From contig CM029120.1 of assembly GCA_016859345.1 (NCBI GenBank), positions 22,019,001 through 22,083,000 on the forward strand: a stretch of DNA of 64,000 nucleotides, in the 5' to 3' direction. The stretch comes from Istiophorus platypterus (taxonomy: Eukaryota; Chordata; Actinopteri; Istiophoriformes; Istiophoridae). Below the pieces are notes generated by a model. That model ran no database searches, had not been told where the DNA came from, and saw nothing but the letters and a program-made list of their open reading frames with translations. This document shows, piece by piece, positions 11,981-21,610 of this stretch. The position numbers were made by a program, and so were the translations under genes. Positions within the stretch are counted from its first letter, which is position 1; every line of letters starts with the position of its first letter.

Positions 11981-12360
11981 AGGCTTAGACTGCTGGGGGA
12001 CTTCCCATGATGCAAGGAGCTTCCCTTTCCACTGCCTCCTCTTCTCTCCTTGTGCACATTAACACCTCAAAAATGCTTGTTATTAACTGTCCTTCCTCTC
12101 TCCTGCAGTCTTGTGCTTCCTCCTCTCTCTCCTCTTCCTCCTGTCACTTTCTGCAGATTTTTTTGATGCTCCTGAGTCTGGATCCATGGCTGCAGATCAT
12201 CTACTGCCCCATGAGCCTGATCAACAGCCACTGCTCTAATTATTATGATTGCTACTATTTATTATGATTGTTACCATTTCATTTAGTCCTATTAGTAATA
12301 TTATTAGCCCTGTTAGTATAAGTATAGTATATATAGGTATTAGTCCCATTATTATGCTAT

Positions 12361-12655
12361 GCTCTCTCTCCTCCCTCTCTCTTTCTCTCTCTCTCACTCA
12401 ACCCAGTCGGTCGAGGCAGACGGTCGCCCACCATGAGCTGGGATCTGTTCAACATTTCTACCTGTTAAAAGGGAGTTTTTCATTGCCACTATCACCAGGT
12501 TCTTGCTCATGAGGGAAATGTTGGGTCTTTGTAAATAATAACTATAAAGAGTCTGGTCTAGACCTGCTCTATATGAAAAGTGCCCTGAGATAACGTTTGT
12601 TATGATCTGGTGCTATATAAATAAGATTGAATTGAATTTAATTGAATTTAGGGTT
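12361..12655 (+). repeat. LINE L2 3' UTR and TTGAA tail
   Basis: The untranslated end has the phrase AAAAGGGAGTTTTTC, TGCTCATGAGG and GTGCTATATAAATAAGATTG, closing with three imperfect ATTGAA/ATTTAA units. A TC-rich tract at 12361-12400 precedes it. It marks the 3' terminus and the insertion orientation of the LINE. Confidence 0.8.
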
Positions 12656-13450
12656 TTTACTTTGGTTTGACCTTCTAAAAAAGTGGTTATATAATCTGAA
12701 CTGCTGGTACATTTGACTACTAACCTTTCTTGAGCCCTGGAATTTGTTAGAACAATATCTATCTGCTGTTGCATTTAATTTAATAGAATTACTTTTACAA
12801 ATACAAATTAATGGCCAAAAATACAACTATGTGACACAAGTTGTTGTAACTTTTACTACACCTTAAATATTGTGTGCAAAAAAATGAGGGTTATTTTTAA
12901 TGCAGCTGAAACAGGAGCTGAAATATTCTAGCTAGGACTAGCACTGTTTTACTTTGTGGTGGAGTGATTTGCCTTGGAGAGGTGGTATTGTGATGAAATC
13001 AAATGTGCTTTATGTTGATGTGGAGAGTTTTGTAAAAGGGGAATACTTGTTAGCAGTTGTTTAACAAACAACTGTCTCCTCTTTTTCCTTCTGTTTCCGA
13101 AATGTTTGTTGCCATTACATGCTTTGGAAAACAGGGAAACAGATGTTTTTGTGATAATCAAGTGGCGCTGGTTTGATTAACTGAAGTGAGGAAAGGGATA
13201 GATTTGGATTGTAAACCAGTAGTAAGTCAGCTCCAAGCGTCTGAGTCTTAATAATTATAATAAATGTAAAGAAGTAGTGAAGCATAAATAAAAACTATTT
13301 AGTATTTTGGTAAGAACCAACCAGCTGCTGATTAATGTTAAACTATGACAATCAGTTACGTTCTATACTTTGTGAAGGCCTGTTTAAGTTTGAGATATTG
13401 GGAGTGACACAAAGATAAAAGTGTGTGCGTGTTTGTGTGTGTTTGTTAAA
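12656..13450. other. Non-coding, no gene seen
   Basis: AT-rich sequence downstream of the LINE with no recognised repeat or coding frame. TG-rich sequence at 13424-13444 abuts the left inverted arm. Confidence 0.6.
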
Positions 13451-13570
13451 CTTTACACACAAAGTTATTTACTAGTGGTCGTTTACCATACAGGGAGGCA
13501 AATAAGAAAAGATGCTAATCCTACATGGGAAGTGTAGGATTCAGTGTTCTTGAAACTTGACCTAAGTTAG
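13451..13570 (+). repeat. Left arm of 120-bp inverted repeat
   Basis: Begins CTTTACACACAAAG and ends CCTAAGTTAG. Its reverse complement is found at 16731-16850 with 118 of 120 identical positions and no gaps. Just inside the arm lies an (AT)n array. See the matching right arm and the findings for interpretations. Confidence 0.95.
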
Positions 13571-13582
13571 GCAGTAAAGATA

Positions 13583-13584
<2 letters not shown>

Positions 13585-13652
<68 letters not shown>
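13585..13652. repeat. (AT)n then (AG)n microsatellite
   Basis: AT run 13585-13630 followed by an AG run 13631-13652, placed just inside the left inverted arm. Confidence 0.96.
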
Positions 13653-13653
<1 letters not shown>

Positions 13654-14681
13654 CAGTATAGTAGAGTACAGTATATTCCCCACTGTCATTTCTGTTAGCT
13701 GTCTCTTGGAACTCCTCCTTTTCATCCTCAACCAATCAGGTTGCACCAAACTTTCTGTAAAGCAATCCTCTTTCCACTGTCATATATTTAAGTTTGCTTT
13801 CTCCCTGACAGTGGCATACAGCTCCAGGTCCTTCTATATGTGCTCCTCAGGAAGTTCTGCTCCAGGTCAAATCCGTCTACCCCTGATGAAGAACAACTCC
13901 AGTGTGAGCGTGGGTTGTTCACTGATACAATTAAATATTACTATATAATAATTATAAGGCACTATAAAAACAACTTGCTGGTCTGCCTGTTGAGGCTGTA
14001 TTTCATGAAACTTCCCATTTTCTTCTGTGACACAATCGATTTTCTCTGGCTTCCCTGAGACATTTGGGCACTATTTATGGACATCTACAGTATGATGATA
14101 GTGATTTATCTGTTAAATTATCTCCAATGAGCTGATGTTAACGAGAGAAGGAGGACTCAAAGTCCTGGTGCATATTCAGGAAATCATAGCGGATTTTATC
14201 TGTTACACAAATACTTCTCACAAGATTTATACTGGCCATGTAGAAACCTGATGCCTACTACAATTTAAAAAATGAATTCCTAATTCCTCTCAAAGTTTAA
14301 ACCTGCAGTTCTACTAATTTGATGACAACAGTTATCATCATTTTTTTATGTCTGATGATATGACAGCAGCTGTTATGCCTCCTCTCATGCCGATGTAATG
14401 TGTTGACGTGCATTTTTTGTTCAGACTGGGTACGGCTAGATAGTGGGAAACATTTAGCATACCAGCGGTCATTCTCTATGTTGACTGATAGATTAGTTGT
14501 TTTTTATTTGCAAGTTGAACTTGAGCAGTGCTCTGCTCTGAATTAGGCACCAAACTCCTTATTCAACAACATCAAAGTTGTATGACTTTCTGACACAACA
14601 GGTTAAACTAAATTAACACGAGAGAGTCAAGAAGATGTTAAACTTAAAGACATCCATGTCTATTTCAAAAGACCGTGCTAA

Positions 14682-15643
14682 GTGTTAAAATCCCCAGACC
14701 ACACAAACGCAGACGCAAGAGGACAGAGGCAGGTGCAAATATAAAACAGTTTATGAAAAAAAAATAATACAGGGATGAATATTAATGAAACTACAATAAA
14801 ATAGCAACTGGATGGTAATCAAATGACAAAATAAAAACAATAAGATTTAACAATAATCCAGTCTATTCCCTTAAACCTAGTTTACCTTCTCATATTAAAA
14901 TCTCAGTTTGAGTTTAATACTCCAATATCAGTCTGTCCTATGGCAGGGTTCATGGTCCCAGTTGCAATCCAGTATCCATGTGGCCTATCTTGTGCTGCTC
15001 TCGCCTTTCCATTCCCTGTCAGCCCAAAATTGCAGGTGCTTTTACATCCACAATGATTCATGTTCCTTTACTTATAATGAATTATGATCCATCAGTGGTC
15101 TCTGGGGAGTCGCCAACTTGAATGGTCAGATCGTTCTCATTCTTGAGGCTGCTGCATGTTGGGGAGAAGCCACAAACTGAACGGGTCTGAAAGTGAGTGC
15201 CATGCTCCAGGGATGAGGAGGGCACCCGGTCAGTTCCACCTGTCTTTATGGCAGGGCAGGCTGACTGCAGGGCATTAGCTGGGAAACGATTAGAGCAGAG
15301 GGGACTGCAATGGGGAAGATACTGTGATAAAGGTTCCATAATGTATACAATGGCTTAAGCTTAAGTCCATGCAAATGTCCATGCCGAGAGTCCACTCTGA
15401 TAAAACTGCATGTGAAATTCGTATAATCCACAGCAAACAGATTAAGCAATTTCTCTTACAACCAAACACACATTATAGGGGGCTGAATAAAAAAAGCATG
15501 CAATAACACACCTTAAAAAGGAAATTAATAATAAAAAAAAATCAAACAAAAAAAAAACAGAATACCAAAAAAACATAAACCCATAGCAACCTCATGAAAA
15601 CCATCCCATGGCCATGGTCAGCCTCTGACAGCCACTGTGTTAA
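14682..15643. mobile_element. Possible insertion flanked by GTGTTAA
   Basis: GTGTTAA occurs at 14682-14688 and 15637-15643 in direct orientation. The enclosed segment differs from its surroundings: A-rich on the plus strand at both ends and GC-richer in the middle (15080-15330). No coding domain is seen. A 7-bp match can arise by chance, so this is a weak proposal. Confidence 0.2.
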
Positions 15644-16374
15644 GAACTAGTATAGTTCAGTATAATAGTAAACACTGAGCATTTATTTGACCAGATATAC
15701 AACAGAAGAGACACTCCTATATCTGCTGTCACTCCAGCCAACAAACTGAAGTTGCTTTAATAATCAAGTCAAATTTTCTAATTTCATGCTAAGATTATCC
15801 TGCTGAGGAGTTGGAGGTAAGAGCTCACTGTGGCTGCTCCTGACTGCCCCATTATTCCCCTGCAAAAGTCCCTCCCCAAAAAGCACAGGCCAAAAATGCC
15901 ATATTTTTGATAAGTGAATGGAATCAGTGCTAGCTGAAGAATACATTGCTATGATAAATACATTTTGTTTCCTGCGGCTGTTTCACAATAAAATTCATCC
16001 CTTGTCTCCCCAGATGAACACTTTAAATAAGAGCAGGTGCAATAGGATATGCTGTTTGCATTAACAATAACTTAATACAGCTCTGATATGATGTAAATAG
16101 AGTGAACCCTAAACTGGCAAATATCAATACCTAAAATTAAACTGGATTACATGCTGCATCATTTCTTGTGATTCTCTCATGCTTTGGGAGGAAACTGAAT
16201 CCAGCAAAGGAGTGGACTGCTGATACCAATAAAAAAGCAGCTATATAAAGAGGTTATTACTGATCGTAAATGCACTGAAGTGCTACAATACTACAGTGTA
16301 ATGTAATGCCTTTACACAGCCACACAGTCGTGAGAAGACATCTAATCAACCAGAAGTCTGAACTATAGGTAAGC

Positions 16375-16495
16375 AGGGGCTTTCAAAAATAAACTCCCAG
16401 TGACATTTGGGAAAAGCTCTAGTACCCCACAACCCTCTGTGGGACCACAGGGGTGTAGTTAATGGATTAATGGATGGATGGATAGTTTAGAAGCT
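16375..16495 (+). repeat. RTE/Rex3-like LINE 3' tail remnant
   Basis: The phrase CTAGTACCCCACAACCCTCT, then GGGGTGTAGTTAATGGAT and a short TGGA repeat recalls the 3' end of RTE-type (Rex3) LINEs in fish, which close with (TGGA)n. Only the last hundred bases are present, as in typical 5'-truncated copies. Confidence 0.5.
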
Positions 16496-16670
16496 TCATT
16501 TTTTAAATCTCACAATCATGAACTAATCATTAGGTCAAAAAACTATCTCATATTTGTGCTCAGTATTTCTGAGATTACCATAAGAACAATTCTTTTAATA
16601 TTGATTTAATGTTGAACTGCAAAAAGGTCAGTAAATGTTTGAAATGCATTTAATTCTATTTTTTATGACA

Positions 16671-16672
<2 letters not shown>

Positions 16673-16720
<48 letters not shown>
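16673..16720. repeat. (AT)n microsatellite
   Basis: Pure AT run of 48 bp just inside the right inverted arm. Confidence 0.97.
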
Positions 16721-16722
<2 letters not shown>

Positions 16723-16730
16723 TATCTATC

Positions 16731-16850
16731 CTAACTTAGGTCAAGTTTCAAGAACACTGAATCCCACACTTCCCATGTAGGATTCGCATCTTTTCTTATT
16801 TGCCTCCCTGTATGGTAAACGACCACTAGTAAATAACTTTGTGTGTAAAG
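16731..16850 (-). repeat. Right arm of 120-bp inverted repeat
   Basis: Reverse complement of 13451-13570 with only two substitutions: one in GATGC(T/G)AATC and one in AGTGT(A/G)GGAT. The match stops sharply at GTGTGTAAAG on the outer side. Confidence 0.95.
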
Positions 16851-17530
16851 CCTGTTGAGTGCCCCTTTAAGAGTCTCAGAAAAAAAAAAATTGAGTAAAC
16901 TCCTATCATAAAGTGTAATGATATAAACTTATAAATTTTTTTTTAAATCATTGTCTCTGTGCACAGTGAACTGCTCCTCCACAGGTCAGGTGGCTTTTTG
17001 CATTTCTACTGAACGGTTTGAATTGTTTATTTTCCAGTTTTTCAGTCTAAACAGCAAGATGTACATGGCAGAGTTTAAAAATGCAAAATGTTTTTTTTCT
17101 GGTGGAGGACCTCCCCCATGTAAATTGTCAACCCACACAAACTGTGACTCACTATTCCACCAATGATACACAGATTCTTATACCACCAGCTATGTTCAAG
17201 TACTTTACTTTATTGTGTAGTTTTGTATTTTTTATTTAAAGCGGGTGTGTAGAATTTCATTGTTCAACCATATATAACATTGAACAGAAATAGGTTTTAT
17301 GTCAATGTTGAAAAATACACATACAGCCACACACAAACACACACACACAACAGCCAGTATCTTGGCAACAGCAGTGGTCAGGTCACTGTCAGGGGTGCCA
17401 GACGGCTGCAGGGACAGACAAGTCAGTCACACATGCATGCATGTAGACACACATAGACAGACACACAAACACATGTACACACTCGCTTGGCACTGCACTG
17501 GGTTCAGGGTGAGCTCACCAGGAAAATATG
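16851..17530. other. Non-coding, no gene seen
   Basis: AT-rich, with a short interrupted CA-rich patch at 17318-17350 and 17440-17480. No coding exon is evident. Confidence 0.6.
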
Positions 17531-17534
17531 TGCG

Positions 17535-17563
17535 AGTGTGTGTGTGTGTGTGTGTGTGTGTGT
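17535..17563. repeat. (TG)n microsatellite
   Basis: Pure TG run of about 29 bp. Confidence 0.95.
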
Positions 17564-17814
17564 TTCAGAGAGGTTGAATTTATATACAACTAAACTGCAA
17601 CAGCCAATAAGTTTCAGCATGGGATTATCATGGAGATTATCTTGGGATTATGAAATCTGGGTTTTATTCATCTATTTGGTCAGTCACAAATACACTGATA
17701 CAGAATGTTTCATTAAAATGTTCACAGACATGTTTTTGTTTGACAATATTTAATCTTGTGATACAATATCCACTTACTGTGACTATGACATTAAATTTTT
17801 TACACCTACAAGTA

Positions 17815-17960
17815 AGCGGTTAATGTTAGGGAAAGATCTTGGTCTGGTTTAATACAGGAAAAGTTCAGTGCCTTCAGGTTCAGGGAAAGATCATGGTTTG
17901 AGTTGGAATAAGTACTTTGTTAAGATTAAGGTAACATTGGGGTTTAAATAAATCAGCTGT
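17815..17960. repeat. Teleost GGGAAAGATC-type repeat remnant
   Basis: Two successive phrases, TTAGGGAAAGATCTTGGT and CAGGGAAAGATCATGGTTTG, are followed by AAGTACTTTGTTAAG and AAGGTAACATTGGGG. This tandem style matches, from memory, a repeat common in fish. A weaker relative is at 60640-60700 (GGTTAGGGAAAGATTGTG). Confidence 0.45.
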
Positions 17961-18210
17961 GTGTTGGAAATGGGAAACAAACATCAGTCATCTGTATCTG
18001 TGTCCTCCCCACACTGACTTTGTTGCAAATACAATAGCACTTTACTCTGCTTTGTTCCCATCATAATTTTCACGGTGGCTAGAGGGTTTTATGACTTGAA
18101 CATAAACATGTTTTGTCTTTGGGCAATTGCTGAGGGTGTAGTGTCGCAGATTGTAATTTACACATCTATGATATTTGAAACATTGCAGGGATAAGAATAC
18201 AGCCATAATA

Positions 18211-18335
18211 GTTAGCATGCTAATATTTGCTACTTAGCACTAAACACAAAGGACAGCTGATAGTGATGTCATTAGTTACTGGATCACCATACTACTAAAA
18301 TTCATCCTGAACGAACCATGAATTTATACTTGTCA
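18211..18335 (+). repeat. Common teleost interspersed repeat fragment
   Basis: GTTAGCATGCTAATATTTGC, TTAGCACTAAACACAAAG, ACAGCTGAT, GATGTCATTAGTT and AAATTCATCCTGA occur in this order. I recognise this order from a high-copy non-coding repeat of fish. A related piece is at 39595-39650. Family name is not certain. Confidence 0.55.
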
Positions 18336-19430
18336 CTGAATTTTTGTTTCAGGGTATTTGTGAACACACTATAGGAATAATAAATGTGACAGAATTTAGA
18401 CACAAAAAAAAGGAATATGGAGTAATTTTGGACACACTCCTTTATTCACAGTACCAAACACACCCATAAAAACCTATGACTCTTACTCACAAAAAATGGA
18501 ATAATTAACCAGAATAGAACAGAATAAAATAGAGTAGAATAGAAGAACAATTTATATTTTAAAAGGGTAAATACAAAAAAGATGAAAAACACAAATATTA
18601 GAATAAAATTGGATATTCACACAAATGTTTATTTATTAATGTATTTTTATTTCATGGTCACATACTCTGTTTCCAGGAAATGAAGTGTTACATCTCTCCA
18701 GTCACTCAACCTCGTGTCATCTCTTTCTTACATTAACCTGCAGTCAAACACATTCTGTGAGGTCAGGATTAGGTCTTGATATGTTTTGCAGCCTTCACAG
18801 CTGCACATTTACTGTAACTGTCTCCCAGAAAGCTCTGAAGTGATATCTCATACCATTTTATTCCCTCTCCAACTCTCTCAGGCTATATCCTATCAAGCAC
18901 TTGGTGTTTTTTTTGGCCTTTTAGTATGTGAAAAGGAGACTTCAGTAGTCTGGTTTAAGATCAGGAGAATATGGCTATGATGGAGGAAACAGAAAGCATG
19001 TCAGACATTAGAGGAGATTTTAGAAAATTTGGATCTCTTTGATCTTTGACTCTCTCCCCTTGTAGAGGAGAGATGGAAAAGTTTGGATGAGGAAATTTTG
19101 GGGAATGGGCTTTTTTTTAACTGACATTTAGACATGAATAGGTTTGTTTTTTTTTGAAGGGGTGCCAGTAGATGACTTCAATGCTGCAGAAATACAGGTA
19201 TACACATGCAAATGCTCATAATTTACAGCGGTTAACTAATTTTCCTTTCCATCTGTTTGCAGAGAAGCCAGGCAGGTTATTAAAGTGCACACATGGGCCC
19301 ATGTGGACGCACACACATGCAGAGGGTCATGGAGTGACGGCTCGACAAACACCCCTTCCCACCATACACACATGCACACTTCTTGAAGGACAGCCAAACC
19401 ACACAGAAAGTATGTGTGGTGGCAAAGGGA
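18336..19430. other. Non-coding, no gene seen
   Basis: Contains an AGAAT-like simple repeat near 18505-18545. Otherwise AT-rich unique sequence; no exon evident. Confidence 0.6.
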
Positions 19431-19439
19431 TTAAGGTTT

Positions 19440-19543
19440 TATTGTGTGGTTGTGTGTATGTGTGTGTCCATGCGTGTGTGTGTGTGTATATGGCTGTGTG
19501 TGTGTATATGCGTGAGTGTGTGTGTGTGTGTGTGTGTATATGC

Positions 19544-19582
<39 letters not shown>
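19440..19582. repeat. Interrupted (TG)n microsatellite
   Basis: TG array with TATG, CATGCG and TATGCG interruptions, purest at 19547-19582. Confidence 0.95.
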
Positions 19583-19584
<2 letters not shown>

Positions 19585-19850
19585 TATGTTTATCTCTTTG
19601 TGTCACCTCTTTGGGACCATTTCCAGTTTAAACACCTCATCGGCACCTTTAGTCCTCATGGAGACCAGTGCCCTGTTCGAGGATAAAATATCAATCCTGA
19701 GGTCCAGGTTAAGGTTAAGGGTAAGGTGTAGTTGAGTTTACGTTAAAGTGGCTTTGCATGAACTAGTTATGATTAAATTTAGGGTTAGAAATGAAGTAAA
19801 TACAATGTGCTAACAAAGATACAGTAGCTATGATATGCACACTGTGTGTT
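19583..19850. repeat. CA/TG-array flanking repeat between two TG arrays
   Basis: CACCTCTTTGGGACC, TTTCCAGTTTAAACACC, TTAGTCCTCATGGAGACC, then TTAAGGTTAAGG and ATGAACTAGTTATG fill the gap between TG arrays at 19440 and 19871. The first part is shared with 9480-9575. The repeat and its two bordering arrays behave as one unit. Confidence 0.65.
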
Positions 19851-19868
19851 TGTGTTTAAGTGTGCACG

Positions 19869-19870
<2 letters not shown>

Positions 19871-19927
<57 letters not shown>
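19871..19927. repeat. (TG)n microsatellite
   Basis: Nearly pure TG run of 57 bp. Confidence 0.97.
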
Positions 19928-19928
<1 letters not shown>

Positions 19929-20793
19929 TGGTTTTTAAAGGGTGCCAGCAACAAAACCAGGGCAAAGCTATTTATAATTCACTGATACTGATGGAGTCTT
20001 ATCTAGCAATAGTGGCCTCAAGGCCCCTCATACACACTCCATTAACCCACACACACTGCACCACTGTCACACGTTAAACAGCACAAGTTTGCCCAGTTAG
20101 CACACAGACAGTGCATCGTATCCAAGTCGAGAGCCCAGTATTATTATTTTCCACATCACTGGGTTTGGACCACATCCAGGAATGAAAATGGTAAAGATGT
20201 GAGTTTCTGGCAAAGGACGCTCAAAGCAGATTGTAAGAGTTAACTGTCTGCTAATTAAGCAAGCTGCACTGTTTTGATAGCTCTGGTGCAGGGAGCACTG
20301 TAGCTGATGGCAGGTGAAGGTGATGTGCCACACTGATTATTCTAAGAGCTCGTTTTCTCCTCTTTCACCTTGTTCACAGCCAGAGCAACCCTGATGATGG
20401 TAATGTTCTATTTATGGGTTGGTGAAGTGAAATGTGATATATACAGATGGCTGAAATGGTAAGGCACAACAGTCGCCCTCCCAAGTGGTCACACGATGAC
20501 ACTTGGTAACGTGCTGCCACATTTTAATGTACTGGGTAACCCTGTAGCACTATTACTAAGGAACAGAAAATAAGTGAATTTTTATTTTCCAGCCCAGTGT
20601 CAGTGTGTATTGGTATTTTTGTATCATATGAATGAGTCTGCTCTGTCATGACACTGCGTCTACATTATGGAATGTCAGTTGCTGGTATTTGTGCTAATTG
20701 GTTATGACAGTTTGTCTGGGAGGCTGTGATCAGTCAGCCATATCTGCTCCATACACCCCCTCCCAGCTCCGTGTACATGCACACACGTAGCCA

Positions 20794-20798
<5 letters not shown>
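19928..20798. other. Non-coding, no gene seen
   Basis: Mixed composition, no repeat recognised and no frame with domain content. Confidence 0.55.

Positions 20799-20831
<33 letters not shown>
20799..20831. repeat. (CA)n microsatellite
   Basis: Pure CA run of about 33 bp. Confidence 0.96.
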
Positions 20832-20835
<4 letters not shown>

Positions 20836-21284
20836 AACAAAGAACTATTATGGTGAATGGATGTGTGTTGTATTTGCCTAAACTTTTTATTATCTGCTAT
20901 GGAGTTAATGCTGTTGCATGTTTGGTTTGGGCGTTAGGTCTGGTTCAGTTTATAATGCCTACAGGTAGCGGAGTCGCTCCACTCCTCCCTCTGCTTTCTC
21001 CATCTTTCTCTGCCCATTTTAAGAAGGGCAGAGAATCAGAGGGAGAGAGCTCTTCTCCTTTCTCACTTCGTCCTGAATAAGTTTAGCACACTACATAGAA
21101 ACCACTACAGGAGAGCAGTGAAAGCAACCTTTCCCAACCAAACTGCACACCACTCAACTACTGAGTGTGCTTAAAGGATGATTATAGTTATTTTCAACCT
21201 GGGCCTTATTTTCCTAGTTGTTTCAGACCATTACAATTGATGGTGTTTCAAATTTAATCACTTACTTTAAAATGGACTGTACTT

Positions 21285-21535
21285 ATATAGGGCTTTTCTA
21301 GTCTTTTGGACCACTCAAAGCACTTTTACACCACTGTCACATTCACCAATACACACATTCAAACAGTATTTTCTACAAATTACAGCACATTCTACACAAA
21401 CACATTCATACACGACTGACATACATTTGGGGCTCAGTATCTTGCCCAAGGACACTTTGTCATGCAGGCTGGAGAAGTCAGGATCAAACCATCAACCTTC
21501 CGGTTGGTGGGCAACCGCCTGAGCCATAGTCGCTC
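21285..21535 (-). repeat. tRNA-derived SINE
   Basis: On the minus strand the copy starts with a tRNA-like head: TATGGCTCAGGCGGTTGCCC (A-box side), GGAAGGTTGATGGTTTGATCC (B-box side, degenerate GGTTCGATCC). It continues GTGTCCTTGGGCAAGATACTGAGCCCC, read in blocks, and ends GTGCTTTGAGTGGTCCAAAA, CTATATAAGTACAGTCCATT. This matches the layout of fish SINEs whose tail is shared with a LINE. Mutations in both Pol III boxes suggest an old, silent copy. Confidence 0.75.
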
Positions 21536-21610
21536 AGGTGGTAGAGCTTTTCCTAACTTCAGATCACTGGTAGGGTTGTTCGTGAATACACATCCAGAGA
21601 GACAACACAG
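21528..21610 (+). repeat. Second, degenerate SINE head in opposite orientation
   Basis: GTCGCTCAGGTGGTAGAGC, then AGATCACTGGTAGGGTTGTTCG resembles the same tRNA-like head read on the plus strand. It is joined head to head with the minus-strand SINE. The body and tail are missing. Confidence 0.4.

Larger units (their letters stand above)
9920..12655 (+). mobile_element. L2-clade LINE, 5'-truncated and internally deleted
   Basis: A non-LTR retrotransposon copy. Near 9970-10130 there is the end of the AP-type endonuclease (frame variants of PGPYSEFL, then GDFSVHLDV). After a deletion the linker follows (LSNARAAYYSSLIDENKNNPRFLFNTAARL, read in shorter blocks, 10230-10350). The reverse transcriptase follows: SFKPSTCLLDS, PLLKKPPLNPD, YRTIFNLPFLSKILEK, FQSGFR, then VPQGSVLGPVLFN and CYADDTKLYL (YADD at 11159-11170). 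The C-terminal part is RNLGVVFD, LEYCNSLLSG, QLIQNAAARVLT, LHWL and APLMWNYLP. The 3' UTR has CCTGTTAAAAGGGAGTTTTTC and GCTATATAAATAAGATTGAA and ends in TTGAA repeats, as L2-type fish LINEs do. Several stops, frameshifts and three deletions make it inactive. Confidence 0.93.
13451..16850. mobile_element. Putative 3.4 kb element bounded by inverted arms
   Basis: The two near-identical 120-bp arms face each other, each with an AT array on its inner side, and enclose 3160 bp. The enclosed DNA encodes nothing I recognise: no transposase, reverse transcriptase or replication protein. The geometry fits a non-autonomous DNA element or fold-back element. It also fits two young insertions of one AT-containing MITE in opposite orientation, or a single MITE split by an insertion into its AT core. 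I see no clear target-site duplication outside the arms. Confidence 0.4.

Noticed and set aside
19172..19735. 187-codon frame, one of the longest in the window
   Set aside because: Its length comes from reading through the TG array (Cys-Val runs) and the flanking repeat; no domain is present.
21485..21553. Possible functional tRNA gene
   Set aside because: The tRNA-like sequence is attached to a SINE body and tail and both internal boxes carry changes.
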